Shown in pieces: positions 11,101-20,553 of a stretch of 64,000 nt of DNA. The notes below the pieces were generated by a model that saw nothing but the letters and a program-made list of their open reading frames with translations, had not been told where the DNA came from and did not search any database. The position numbers and the translations under genes are program-made. Origin of the DNA: Immersiella caudata (Eukaryota; Ascomycota; Sordariomycetes; Sordariales; Lasiosphaeriaceae); contig JAULSU010000007.1 in NCBI GenBank assembly GCA_030512335.1, forward strand, positions 3,844,001 through 3,908,000. The letters run 5' to 3'. Every line of letters begins with the position of its first letter. The first letter of the stretch is position 1.

Positions 11101-11213
11101 GAGATCTCCCAAGTGTACAGCGCAGCGGAAGGGTCGGGTGGGAGAATGCCCTCGGCGATCGCATGTCGCAGGCCTGTGGGCTGGTGCAGCCCAAGAGACG
11201 TGACCGACGCCAT
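5136..11213 (-). CDS. apc1: Anaphase-promoting complex subunit 1 (APC1 / BimE-like)
   Basis: Scaffold subunit of the APC/C ubiquitin ligase, which drives exit from mitosis in the nucleus. One uninterrupted frame of 2025 residues, close to the size of Aspergillus BimE. The N-terminal half (about 1-700) is the WD40-like propeller region interrupted by Ser/Arg-rich disordered loops (RRRSS, RKSVR) typical of phospho-regulated segments. From about residue 1350 come the proteasome/cyclosome (PC) repeats, with Gly/Ala-rich helical hairpins such as GLLLGLAASYIGT, GVMGIGLLYCNS and GFALGFINLGKGNDL. The extreme C-terminal region has a Lys-rich insert (KREKSKSRKGKKK) before a Trp-containing tail. The start ATG at 11213 gives MASVTSLGLHQPTG. 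It is divergent from VPS41, 628 bp away. Intact; a strong housekeeping anchor for the window. Confidence 0.93.
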   Translation of the reverse strand: MASVTSLGLHQPTGLRHAIAEGILPPDPSAALYTWEISVDREAGSEFVDELLTTETAVVWSRGGLFRKSFTSSIENEPLTQALLAYFPASADSPVTTPDGHAPSSRKDAPSQAPAPLLSRALVVFLKTQAHIFFLSGASHIVHMPFEVESACAAPCGVIIQRKSRGGNAAPMSLRIPKVPPNSFVTSQLPPFSAPSVNVTEFSTEALGKPKTLPLRLSSTLENMWHAQVPVDAPDSHWPRLVCLTDPLLEIGLVVTQTGAPRKQGRRRSSVGSLFLNPAEEILHVQEIRLGFDAEAGKQKVNIAVTVNREINMYSVWRLAYLEHEDPFIGKQKQKKPSASRRRSSMAPGLASGTATPMHPSMRESFGAPLPGKRTRKSVRIEENDKVLDKALSSLDPEKGADATRRESRRVSSLLARGDLSTSQDRSTFVDQSIHPAHGSRRVESHGSQRARASGGYGLPSFSGTFSQSLNSLAEAPVDNLLEELRAGGDFEGFHNMGLEDHDFEGLTQEMLFTKIYSIPVDNANVRYSLSTLPARTQSKVFVLIGPPTATDSQGRTSILVGIQDPVDKRLQLLTLLVEKQPAGRAKAAQDAEAVNIIFGELRRVQSVVDSCKISDGDEGGDSMIILSEDRAGGRELSLQSPWGKVTKLAIPFLFLDNLTSLDFTGSLRTDKETRGRRSIGVGITGTQIESLCHSQPRGVLDLRDRDGKYHRIRVKLRPSSRQVSRAIDACRSVLPADLAEKILTGWWQVTHWLQTAKLGSSVELLADKEWSSFVILVLSSFLALESPGGDLRRIRGHGTALSPPNSNFEAMQALTAPNSAACSPWVRKQAWQWMLEDGSLEAPRIPDVQYIKPSSSIAIHTNLARRYLASAEGVAAFGPHGYLPTAVNRDQESRDMAAWSMMMGLHLLLEEQRLTILTAEDLPPNPSDLRELLCQLTKWLKWPKFHAAYALGMQTDPDTAFDDPGTYHAHTNAPDDKYSRAVVMLPAAHLDEPSDTYCVLSWIQAHLTAKPANEFPTLSKVYTAASRDALAETTRHQLWAALTPRTTMFGRLFGLLSSVKNHVEMVVAIHECGFTAQILETLPEAVLTPLQDVIFMCQPNPPPSWPVDLLALVNRTDIAGVLKSGKVWRAAGNDAQSASHVAKWDFRMVAQHLGDLPEQAEETDGSERQAVVRSLFREDRRLNEAQNLLSSTKSRVLKLDPRPEWTESEYLERQKELATTAATGTLAIPAGRGLLYYSLRYPLLTQKYHIGGFNLTCLVKPPNNTVGVDKSLFTEEKINWAFFHQGVAGGLAISPHAKGIDTSWILYNKPGQDLSNRHAGFLLALGLNGHLKSVAKWVAFKYLTPKHTMTSIGLLLGLAASYIGTMDSLITRLLSVHVTRMLPRGAAELNLSKHTQTTGVMGIGLLYCNSQHRRMSEIMMSEIEHIDDGEEEDPLRDEGYRLAAGFALGFINLGKGNDLKGLRDMRLTEKLLTIATSTKRVELVHVLDRSAAAAVVAIALIFMKSEDHIVARKIDIPDSILQFDYVRPDILLLRTMAKSIILWKEIDPTFEWVKRGLPTEYKSRSRLTNINKLRSRDLPFFSILAGLCWSLGLRFSGSANPQVRDLLIHYLDQFIRIVRTPPGNFDSELTRGNARMCMDLLALSCAMVMAGTGDLAVLRRLRSLHGRDDANTTYGSHLAAHLAIGALFLGCGTATFGTSDLATASLIVAFYPLFPTSVQDNRSHLQAFRHFWVLATDPRCFVTKDLMTGQPINVPIQIELKAGSPSAVAAASAAIAAQEKQSSGSVTIRRQTPCLLPPLEDVVRVSTDAAAMGFWNQVIDFENSPRLVEDFRKTQSVYLRHRPAHESPYPATLLALGNSAMNSERDPFEWVFTLEALRNLTHSERAVVMDRLGSGGGVGEGEGATTAVDAKLVLQSGLDGWSRDKLLGLKLLFEWADRRSTLVKPAAATTNPATEETASGKAKREKSKSRKGKKKVSLEPTAEEKASTAQESKVTSPEKENGWWLRDSTIEELKGMAWLAVRDG

Positions 11214-11841
11214 GTGTGGGCGGGCTTATGCGAAATGGCAGCGCGCGCAGAAGACTGAGGAGTGACAGGAGCAAGCCATGTCTTCCATCCGAGCGTCGGG
11301 GTGTTGGGGGCGGGCGATTTTGGAGGGGCTTCTGAGGCAGTCGCTTTTTTTACCTTGCGGGCATCGAAACAGCATCTCAGGAAGGCGCGTCCGCCCAACG
11401 CGACAGGGCCAATTGGTTGAGGCGCAAAGGCCCACATTTCCCGTTAAAGCGCACCACCTTGAAGGGCGGGCACAAACCTCACATCCCGCCAGATATTCGT
11501 GCAAAGACTTAGCGAATCGTGCTTGGCCGATGATATGCAACAATAAGACTGGCTACACCGAGAGTGACCGGGAATCCTCACGGCTTGCCTATGTAGCTCC
11601 TTCAATATGTGACTAGCCATTTACCAGTTTGAGGCGCTTTAGCGGTTGTGTGCCCCACGAAGATGGAGGGGCAGGTGGTGATTGGCGCAAGCTCTCCCGC
11701 CGATCGCATGCAGGGCCCGAGCTCTGACGTAGCTTCTCCCCAAAGCTCCTGAAACACACGCACCTCGACCGTCGCATACGAGTAGCTTCGCCCTCTCGCT
11801 GCCCAGCGCGCCATGAAGCTGCCTCGAGCAGTCTAATCAAT
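11214..11841. promoter_or_regulatory. Shared divergent promoter region of apc1 and vps41
   Basis: A 628-bp gene-free stretch separates the start codons of two conserved housekeeping genes pointing away from each other, so both promoters must lie within it or overlap the 5' ends. I see no clear TATA box on either side. Confidence 0.6.
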
Positions 11842-14800
11842 ATGACAGAAGCTTCGCGCGAAGCGGGCGATGGCGACGCACCCGACGAACCGGCAGCCGC
11901 ACCCTCTCCAAGCCCAGACGCGAGTCCCGACCCAATCGAATCCAAATCCACAGCGGCACCGGCCGAAGCCCACGACCAGGCAGTCGCGGGCGACGGCGCC
12001 GATACCGATGGCGAGTCTGCGGCCACCGAGAACCACGTTGATGATGAGGGCAAGGGTGATGAAGATGGAGAGCACGAGGAGGAAGAGGAAGATGACGACG
12101 AAGACGAGGAACCAAAGCTCAAATACGCCCGCTTGACACCCCATCTCGGCGCCGTCTACAGGAATGGCGACGCTACCAGCTCTTTTCTCGTTGCGGGTGA
12201 CAAAATGGTGCGGCCACACCAGTCTTCCATTGCATGCGCTGGCTTCCTGGCTAACTTTCTTGCTAGATCCTCGGAACGCACAACGGCAATATCGTATGTA
12301 TCACATCCCAAGCCCTTGGAGCTGGCAACCCTAACTCGTGCCTCAGCATGTCGTCCAGCTCCCGATCTTCCAGTCTCTACGCGTATACCACGCCCACTCC
12401 GCATCCGTAACTGGCGTGTCGATCTCTCCTTACCCTCCTCCGCTCCCCAGCATCAAGGCTGAGACCGCGGCACGAATCGCGTCCCAAGCGACGAACAGTC
12501 CTCTACGGCCCAGCACGGGCACCACAGAGAGCCCGGGCTCTGCCGCCGCCTCTAGGAAGCCAAAAGAACAACATGCCGTCCCCAATACTCCATCCAACAA
12601 TATCTACATCGCGACGTCATCGACCGATGGAAACGTCTGTGTGCAGTCCTTGGTCGACATGAAGGATGTCCAGCTGCGAAACTTCGCCCGGCCCATCCAA
12701 GCTGTGGCGCTCTCCCCGGAGTACAAGACAGATAGAATGTATCTGTCGGGCGGGCTGGCTGGGCAGCTGATTTTAACCACCGGTGCTCCTCTTGGCCGAA
12801 GCACAGCGACCACGACCGGGGCCGCGGCGCAAGCTGCAGGCTGGTTGGGGAGTGTGGTGGGAGCTGGAACAGGAAAAGACACCATCCTGCATTCCGGAGA
12901 GGGGACCATCAACGCCATCAAATGGTCGCTGTCGGGGAGGTACGTCGCATGGCTGAACGAGCACGGGATCAAGATCATGCGCACTAAGCTTCACCTCGAG
13001 AGCGGGGACGCGGATGATGCCTGGAAGCGAATCGGTCACGCTGAAAGACCACTGGGCGAGGAATGGGAGACCATGGCAAGCGTGTGGAAGGGACGGGTCG
13101 AATGGATCGACGAGCAGACTGTTGAGCAGGACGAGTCTGCGAAAGAACCCGCCGAGGTGGTCAAATCCCCAGCAGCTGAGAAGTTGAAGCAGCAACAGAT
13201 CAAAAGCAACAAGGTGATTGAGAGGTTACTCGTGGGGTGGGGTGGGACAATATGGATCATGCATGTGCACCCCGGCGGCATCGGCACCGGCAAGAACGCC
13301 GGCGAACGTTCCGCGGGGAGGGCAGACATTGCCAAGAAGTCAGCAACCTCCTGTCCCCTCTAGGCCACTCAACTAACCATGTCTCAGGCTTCGTCTGGAC
13401 TGCATCATTTCCGGCATTTCGTTATATACCCAGAACTTGTTATTGGTGCTTGCTTTTTGTTCAGACGATAAAGAAGAAGACGACGAGGAGGTAAAACCGG
13501 CCCGTGGCCATAAACACACATCATCAACAACTTCAACCGGAAGTCAACCTTCAGGGGGCCTCAAGCGCAGGCAAAACAACTCCCCGCCCGAACTACGGCT
13601 GATCGATCTCACGTCCCACGAAGAAGTCTACATGGACGTCCTCAGTGTGAGCCGGTTCGAGCGGCTCTCATCGAACGACTACCATCTGGGCGTGTTGCCA
13701 GCGCGCAATGTGGCCGCGGCGACATCGACCAGGGGAGCTCTGGAGACCCTTGCAGGGTTTGGTACCGATATGCTGAACGCCGCCCTCAACCCAAAAGCTT
13801 TGCTCTTCAACTCCGGGGCCAGCGTCAAGAGCAAAGACAGCAACGATGGCGCATCAGGAACTTCGATATCCACAATGAGAGCTGGCCGCACGTCGGTCCA
13901 TCCGAATCTCGGGAAACCGGGTCTGAAGATCTTCATCCACAGCCCTTACGACTGCATCCTGGCGACGCAAAGGGACCTGGGCGACCACTTGACATGGCTT
14001 CTGGAGCACAAAAGGTATCAAGAATCTTGGGAGCTGGTGGATGAGCATCCGGAAATTGTTGGCTCGCCGGAAAGATCCTTGGACCATGCAGCTTCCACGC
14101 CCGACCGAACTCACAGCACAGATGACTTTTACGACGAGACGTCTTCCATCGCTGAAGGCCTTCAGGGCTTTTACTCATCGGCTGAGAAAGAAAAGCGGCG
14201 CATCGGAGAGCTGTGGGTCAAACAGCTTGTCGAGGACGACGACTGGGCCCTCGCCGGGAAAACATGCGGGAAAGTAGTGGGCACCCCAGACAAGTGGGAG
14301 ATGTGGGTGTGGAGGTTTGCTGGAGCGAACAAGTTTGACGAAATAGTCTACTACATTCCTTCCGTGCCAACTCACCCACCAATCCCGACAACCATCTACG
14401 AAGTCATCCTCGCACATTACCTCAAAGTCAACAAGCTGGTGTTCCGGAATCTCCTTGAGAGGTGGCCTCCAGAGCTGTTCAACGTCGGTGCTGTCACTGC
14501 AACCCTTGAAGATCAACTCAAGTTCCGCGAAGTTCGAGAAGATAGGATCGAGGATGGCGAGGTCGGTCGAGATTGGCGCATCGTCATGGAAAGCTTGGCA
14601 AAACTGCACGAGTCCAACGGGCGCAGTCGAGAGGCGTTGAAGTGCTACATCAAGCTCCAGGACGCAGACTCGGCGATGCGGTTGATCAAAGAGGGCCACC
14701 TTGCTGAGGCAGTTGCAGATGACATCCCCAGCTTCATCGGCCTGAGAGTTCCTCCAGAACGACGGAGAGCCATGAGCCCCAAAGATCTTGAGGAGGCTAC

Positions 14801-15984
14801 TTCGGAAGCCATCACCCTGCTTGTTGACGAAGCCCAGCACGGACTGGTCAAGCCGGACGTTGTGGTCAAGCAACTCCAGGACAAAGAGCTGCATTTGTAC
14901 ACCTTTTTCTACCTACGTGGTTTGTGGAAGGGGGAAGGGATCCATGAACACGGCCAGGAGTCTCGCGCTCGACTCGTTTCCGACAGCCAATCACTGGTTG
15001 ACAATTTCGCTGATCTGGCTGTCCACCTTTTTGCGCTCTTTGACCAATCGCTTTTGATGACCTTCCTGAAGACATCGACGGCATACACGTTTGACAAGGT
15101 CAGACCCCTTTGGTCCTTTCCCCGCAAGCAGTAGCTAACCTATCGAGCAGGCAGCGCAAGAGTGTGAGGAGCACAACTACATCCCAGAGCTCGTGTACCT
15201 CTACTCCAAGACTGGCCAGATGAAGCGAGCACTGTACCTCATCATTGACAGGCTCAGGGACGTCAGCCGTGCCATCGCGTTCGCCAAGGAACAAGACGAC
15301 CCAGACCTCTGGGAGGACCTGCTCCGATACAGCATGGACAAGCCTAGGTTCATCCGGGGATTGCTGGAAGAAGTCGGGACCGCGATCAATCCGATAACAC
15401 TGGTGCGCCGCATCCCCGAGGGTCTGGAAATCGAGGGCCTGCGAGAGGGTCTCAAACACATCATGAAGGAGCACGAGATCCAATACAGCATCAGCTCCGG
15501 TGTCGCGCGTGTCCTGCGAAGCGAGGTAGCAGCTGCCCAGAACCAGCTGCGGATCGGGCAAAGGAAGGGCATCAAGTTCGAAGTGGTTGTCCAAACTCCT
15601 GAACATGTCGACATCGAGACGAAAGACGTGCCGGCACCCGGCACTGAGTCGGCCAAAGATGCCAGCAATGACGGGACATCCGAAGAGCTGAAGCCCCCTC
15701 GAGAAAAGAAATGGGCACCCGGCCACTGCGCAGAATGCCTCGAGCCGTTCATCGTATGGGAAAGGGAAACCCTCGTAGGCTTTGCATGCAGTCACGTCTT
15801 CCACGTACGGCATCTCCTCGAGCGGTTGCACCCCGGCGAGCCCATTGATGAGGACGTGGTGGGGGCTGTGGCGTCGCAGCGGACACATCACCTGGTGGGG
15901 ACGAAGGTTACGCATGCTCGGCTGTTGAAGGATAAGATTCGCGGGGGATGTCCAGTTTGTACTGATAGGAAGCGTGAGATGTGA
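11842..15984 (+). CDS. vps41: Vacuolar protein sorting protein 41, HOPS subunit
   Basis: HOPS tethering subunit for fusion at the vacuole and for AP-3 vesicles. Five exons: 11842-12207, 12267-12293, 12347-13338, 13388-15098 and 15151-15984; introns of 59, 53, 49 and 52 nt. Exon 2 is a 27-nt micro-exon (ILGTHNGNI) inside the first propeller blade. Joined length is 1309 residues with all phases consistent. Order: very acidic N terminus, WD40 propeller beginning with YARLTPHLGAVYRNG and HVVQLPIFQSLRVYHAH, a clathrin-heavy-chain repeat solenoid (for example LLEHKRYQESWELVDEHPE), and a C-terminal RING-like element with CAEC, FACSHVFH and CPVC. The canonical fifth-to-sixth ligand area lacks a Cys, which I believe is common in fungal Vps41. 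The gene appears intact. Confidence 0.93.
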
Positions 15985-16404
15985 ATGGGTATTTAGTGAA
16001 TAGGAGGCCTTGGGTATATAGTTATTGCCTCGATTGCATGGCGGTGCGGCTTGAATGCTTTTTAATATGACTTGATTGAAGATGAAGATGGTTGTTGTTG
16101 TTTCGGCGTGTCGTTTCGTGGTTCCGTGGTTAGCGGGTCGGTGAGCTGTTGGTGACGTTTCAGGGGCTACACTGGGTCATCGGTGGGCCATGCGTGGCGA
16201 CGATGCGTTTCGCAGTCGATACTGTCTCCTGGGGCTCTTCCCCATTCTCTCCTTCTATTTCGACCATTCGGCTGGTTGCGCCCCTGCCTGTCACGTTGAA
16301 GCTGCCGGGTCAGCTCGCGCTTTTTGGAGACGCTGCGTCGATGGTCTGCGCGCCAAACGACAACAGCCTGAATCCCCTCCCCAGAAACAAGAAACAATCG
16401 GTTA
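15985..16404. other. Intergenic, vps41 3' region
   Basis: No gene seen. It holds the 3' flank of vps41 and the 5' flank of tRNA-Ser. Confidence 0.6.
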
Positions 16405-16495
16405 GTCACTTTGGCGGAGTGGTTAACGCGCTGCCCTGCTATTGTTCAGTTAGGCAGTTCCTTCGGGAGCGTAGGTTCGAATCCTGCAGGTGACG
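16405..16495 (+). tRNA. tRNA-Ser(GCU) with 10-nt intron
   Basis: A complete type II cloverleaf: 7-bp acceptor (GTCACTT with AGGTGAC), D arm with GCG/CGC, anticodon stem CTGCC/GGCAG, long variable arm, and T arm GTAGG/CCTGC around TTCGAAT. Anticodon GCT is at 16438-16440. The loop is 17 nt instead of 7, which fits a 10-nt intron at the usual place one base 3' of the anticodon (about 16442-16451). A T-rich Pol III stop (TTTCTTTTT) follows directly. Confidence 0.9.
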
Positions 16496-17166
16496 TTTCT
16501 TTTTGTTGTTATTGGGCAATAATTCCCCAGTTTTTACCCCTTTCGCCACCCAAGGGAACAACACTAGGTTCGAGCAAGCTTGATGGTGCCGCTCGTTTCT
16601 TCGTAATAGGATATATGGGATTAGATAAGAGCCTTTTTGTTATCGCCGTGCGATTTAACACGCGTAGGTTGTTTGCTGGCGACGAGGACCCCTTAGCCAC
16701 CTCCCGAAGCATCTAGACTTAGTCCAGCCAATTCCACGTCTAGACGGCTTTCTGCCCAGCATTGGCTACTGGCGTTTGGTCACTATGTGTCCTTTGGACG
16801 CAGTACTTACAGTTAGTTAAGATGGTGGAAGTAATGACGCAGTATAATAAGAGTGATGTGTGACGCAAATCTACGAAGAAAACCGGACGGAAGCCCCCTA
16901 AGCTGGTGAAAGAATTATGTTCCGCGCCTGAAATCGCAGGCGGTTCACACTATGACAAACGCCGCCTGGAATTCTTAGTTTCAAGTGCCTCCATGCTCTC
17001 TTCCCTTTCGCACGAGCGCCTCCCCTCTGAAACCCCCTCACCCACATTTACGCTCGCGACCAACGAATTTTCCTACAGTGTATCGTTCCGAACGCCAAAG
17101 TCAGTTAATTCCCTCGAATATGTAAAAACACCTCTTTCCGTCGCAGCCGCTCACACTCACGCCGCC
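16496..17166. other. Intergenic region between tRNA-Ser and the amidase relic
   Basis: Nothing supported beyond the tRNA terminator at its left end. An open frame at 16906-17199 has no recognisable domain and looks fortuitous. Confidence 0.5.
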
Positions 17167-18645
17167 ATGACTCCAAAAGGTAAGCGGGCGTGGTGTTGAT
17201 ACAAACCAACCCTGCAAGGCCAGCCGCTGAATGAAATGACAGTGGATGTGCTAACCCTTACGGCATCCGATTTACAGCAGCTATTGACCAGTCAGGCCGT
17301 CACAGGCGTAGAGATCGTAACGCTCTACCTGAACCAGATAGCCAAGCGCAACCACGCCGGACTCAAGCTCAACGCGGTCATATCTACTGCAGATCAAGAA
17401 GCTGTTCTGGGGCAGGGGAGGCAACTGGACGCGGAGAGGAGGGTGGGGACGTTACGCGGGCCGCTCCATGGAGTGCCCATCTTGCTGAAGGTACCGTCGA
17501 ATTTGGCTGGGAGGGATGGTCCGATGGAAGATGACACTGACGATTGCAATACTGTCGATATGCCAAATACGTGCGGCTCTTTTGTCCTTAAACAGGGGAA
17601 GCCAAACGCGAACGCGAAGCTTTTCGGCACTTTGATTGCCGCAGGACTGATTGTCATTTCCAAGTCCAACCCCAGTGTCAGTATTCTGTGACCTACTGAT
17701 TAGCCCAGAAAAGGGAGGCCAGATTGATAACTAGGAGTTTGGCAACGCCAAAGGGTTCAATATCGTGGCAGTTAGTCTGTCGTGGGTTAACAGGTTGGAT
17801 CTCATTGGGTTGCAGTTGAGAGAGTGACTTACTGGCTGAGCCCAAACATAGACACAATGTCCCTACGCCCGCGGTGGCGTGACCGCAAACGCCACCTGGC
17901 TTTCACACCCGGTAGGTTATATTCATGGCAGTGAAAATCTTAGCTGTTGTTGACGTGGTTGCCAAGGGCCCTGCGGGGTCTTCCTCCGGAAGCGCCGTCG
18001 GCGTCGCCACATGCTTTGCCCCTATCGCAATAGGCACGGAATTGGATGGTTCCATAATCATCCCAGCAGCCCGGGCTGGCTTATACGCCCTGAAACTCAC
18101 ACCTGGGAGCGTCGATACAACGGGAATCCAACCTGCAGCCCCTGAGTTCGACTGTGTGGGTCCTTCGCCAGAACCGCACTCGATAACGCCACACTTGGCG
18201 CTACCATGCAACGCCACGGTCCGAAAACCTATCTCCCCCTTTCAGGCTAGTGGGCTAGCTTGAAGGTGAGCTTCGTGGACCCTACTCTCTGGAGAAGTTA
18301 TCCCTCGGCCATTGAGGCGACTAATAGGTTTTTTAAACAAACAGATAAAGCCATGTTTGCAGCTCAGGAGAAATCGGTTGTTGGGTGGCAGTGTCATCAA
18401 GTCGATTCCATTGGCGTCCTTTGACGACATTACAGCTGCCATGCCAGACCTCGAATACATGGAGGAGTTGTTCCGTACGTAAGCTCCGCCTGGGGTCCAT
18501 TCACGATGCTGATGAAACTGAAAATGATAGCGTTCCCGTCGAAACGAGACCTCCCACTTCCCTGCAATCCTTCGAACCGCCTGTTCCTCAGATGATCGAG
18601 GAATTAATCAGCTTCAACAACATCTACGCCGATATCGAGTTCAGG
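17167..18645 (+). pseudogene. Amidase-signature family gene, decayed and 3'-truncated
   Basis: Amidases of this family hydrolyse C-N bonds with a Ser-cisSer-Lys triad. The 5' end is well preserved: exon 1 is 17167-17179 (13 nt), a 63-nt intron, then exon 2 from 17243 reading VDVLTLTASDLQQLL and GPLHGVPILLK (the Lys of the triad). A further intron starting near 17675 joins NPS to EFGNAKGFN. The catalytic stretch AGSSSGSAVGVAT is at about 17970-18010. Decay signs: the intron after ILLK lacks a clean AG; the frame changes after PEFDCVGPSPEP; another shift is needed between VVGWQ and GSVIKSIPLASFDD near 18390. Homology stops after SFNNIYADIEF near 18645, where the C-terminal part should continue but the oppositely oriented serine-hydrolase relic begins. 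Confidence 0.75.
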
Positions 18646-19742
18646 GGTAGTCGGGGTCCTTCTCCAGGATAGTCGCGTCGGATGTCATCGAACGCAGACC
18701 CGAGGTTGTCGAACCCTTCTACCTTCCTTCTGCTGCTCTCCTTAGCCAAGGCAACATAGTGGGCGGGATCGGGGAAATTGAAGAGAGCGGAGATGTACGC
18801 TTGGGCGATCCAATCCGCTGCGTCATTCAGGAGAACGCTGTTAGTCAAGACGATAACCGCTGATTTGGTTTCCGGGAACAGAAAAAGAACTGCGTAGTAG
18901 CGAGGGTCTGAACATTGGTGGTAGTACGTCATCATAGGGGAGCCACCAGCCCCGAGCACCGGGAGATTCTCGATCGGGATGAGCGATGGGTTGTCCCCTT
19001 GAAGTCCCACGACGCCGGGCAGCTGGGTCCGGATTCACCCCATCCCGTAGAACCGGGATTCCTGGGAGGGCTCGTCGAGTGGGGCCTGGTTGCTGATGAG
19101 GGTGGGAACGTTCCGAAGCGGGCCGCTTAAGGGACCAGTAGCGTCGGCACGCAAGACCGCTTTGGCCTAGTAGGGTATGTCCTCGACGTTGGAGTAAAAA
19201 CCCCCAGCTGCTTTAAAGAAGGTATACTTGAAGAGGTACTTTCTGTTGATGAAAAGTGGCGTGCCATTGGCCAGGGAGATATGAGCGTCAGCGAAGTTGT
19301 CCTGAGGTCCAAAGTCGGGTTGACTGGTGGTGTGTCTCAGACCAAGAGGCTCCAAAACTGACTCGTTGAGATACTCAGCGAAGCTTTTCCCCGACAGCTT
19401 CTCGATCGCGTTGCCAGCGACTCCGTATCCCCAGTTATTGTATGACCACTGCCGGCGAACTGGTGTAATGGTCTTCAAGCGTAAGACGGTTGGGAGAAGC
19501 TGGTCTTTTGGCAGGAGGCACTTAAACTGGTCCTGCACCGCAAATGACATGTCGCCATCGAGTCCGGAGCGGTGGGATTGGCACCTTGCTTTCGGGGCCA
19601 CAGCCATTCTTTCAAGCCCGGGAGAAATTTGAGTACTGGCATTTTTGGCTCTAGATTTGCTGTGGCGTTTGGGTGGGGTAGCGGTTATGGTCTGAGGGAG
19701 AAGGGTTGGTAGGGGGTAAGAGAGGAAGGCTTCAAGTCCCAA
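18624..19742 (-). pseudogene. Beta-lactamase/transpeptidase-like serine hydrolase relic
   Basis: The PF00144-type fold is recognisable from QWSYNNWGYGVAGNAIEKLSG (the Tyr-x-Asn motif) and EPLGLRHTT; the C-terminal lipocalin-like half reads GAGGSPMMTYYHQCSD. One frame runs through the whole relic but is interrupted by TAG at 19167-19169 (EDIPY*AKAVL) and TGA at 19035-19037 (FYGMG*IRTQL). Both stops could derive from TGG Trp codons by G-to-A change. The N-terminal SxxK nucleophile region is not recognisable. Its 3' end overlaps or abuts the truncated amidase, so both were probably broken in one rearrangement. Not expected to make a working enzyme. Confidence 0.75.
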
Positions 19743-20553
19743 GTGCGTGAAGTTGGCGATAGGAAGGGTGCTTAATTAAGCATGTCAACCCGCGCTTCAT
19801 GAACGGCGTTACGTTGGCGCTGGAGGACGGTGTTAATTAGCCTTGGAGCAGGAACGTGGGCGCAGGTCTGGGAATGCTTGTCGAAATTGGAGCTTCTATG
19901 ACCAGGTCGGCGCGAGCAATGCACCGAGAATAGTTGCTGGCAGCCGGACGAAAAATCACCAAGTTGGGAGGTGCGGTTGGTCGCGGGTCCCGCTTTGAGA
20001 TGGAATTTCGACATCCCTTTGTCAAGCAAAACATGCCTCAAGCACACACCAGCGCCGTTCTCGCACTGTCACAATGTCTTCTCAAATCTAACGGTCTTGA
20101 GTTTTTTGTTTCTCGATCCTGAATCGAGAAAAAGGACATCACCTGGCTAGAGGCAGCGCATCCCTTTCCATTGAAACGAAATTTAGCCGAGGGAGTGGAA
20201 ACCGGACTCCGGGGCAGTTTAAGTTTGGAAGCAACCCAGCTCGAGTCGTCCCAAACCCCGGCCTTGTTGTTACCTACACATCAAAGTCACGGTTTGATGG
20301 AGAGTACTCATTTCAATATCATTTACCAGCGAGATAATCAGTGTCTTTTGTAAAATGGATCAACTGTAAGATAAGTAACACACCGGCCAGGTTCCAATGT
20401 CTCTCCACACGAAGGGGGAGAGTGGTCACGGTTCGAGATTGTGGAAGTTTCCCACAATAGCTGGAGGGTATGTAACAGCCTGATATTTTCCGAAACCAAC
20501 TCCTACATATGCGACCCAAACCCATAACTTTTCCCATATCCACAACAAACCCC
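19743..20553. other. Intergenic region
   Basis: No gene supported; short open frames on both strands show no domain-like sequence. Probable 5' flank of the hydrolase relic and 3' flank of the oxygenase gene. Confidence 0.5.

Noticed and set aside
11213..11842. Extra small gene in the apc1-vps41 interval
   Set aside because: The open frames there are short extensions of noncoding 5' flank without domain content.
16906..17199. 97-residue open frame before the amidase relic
   Set aside because: Overlaps the true amidase first exon in another frame and has no recognisable features.
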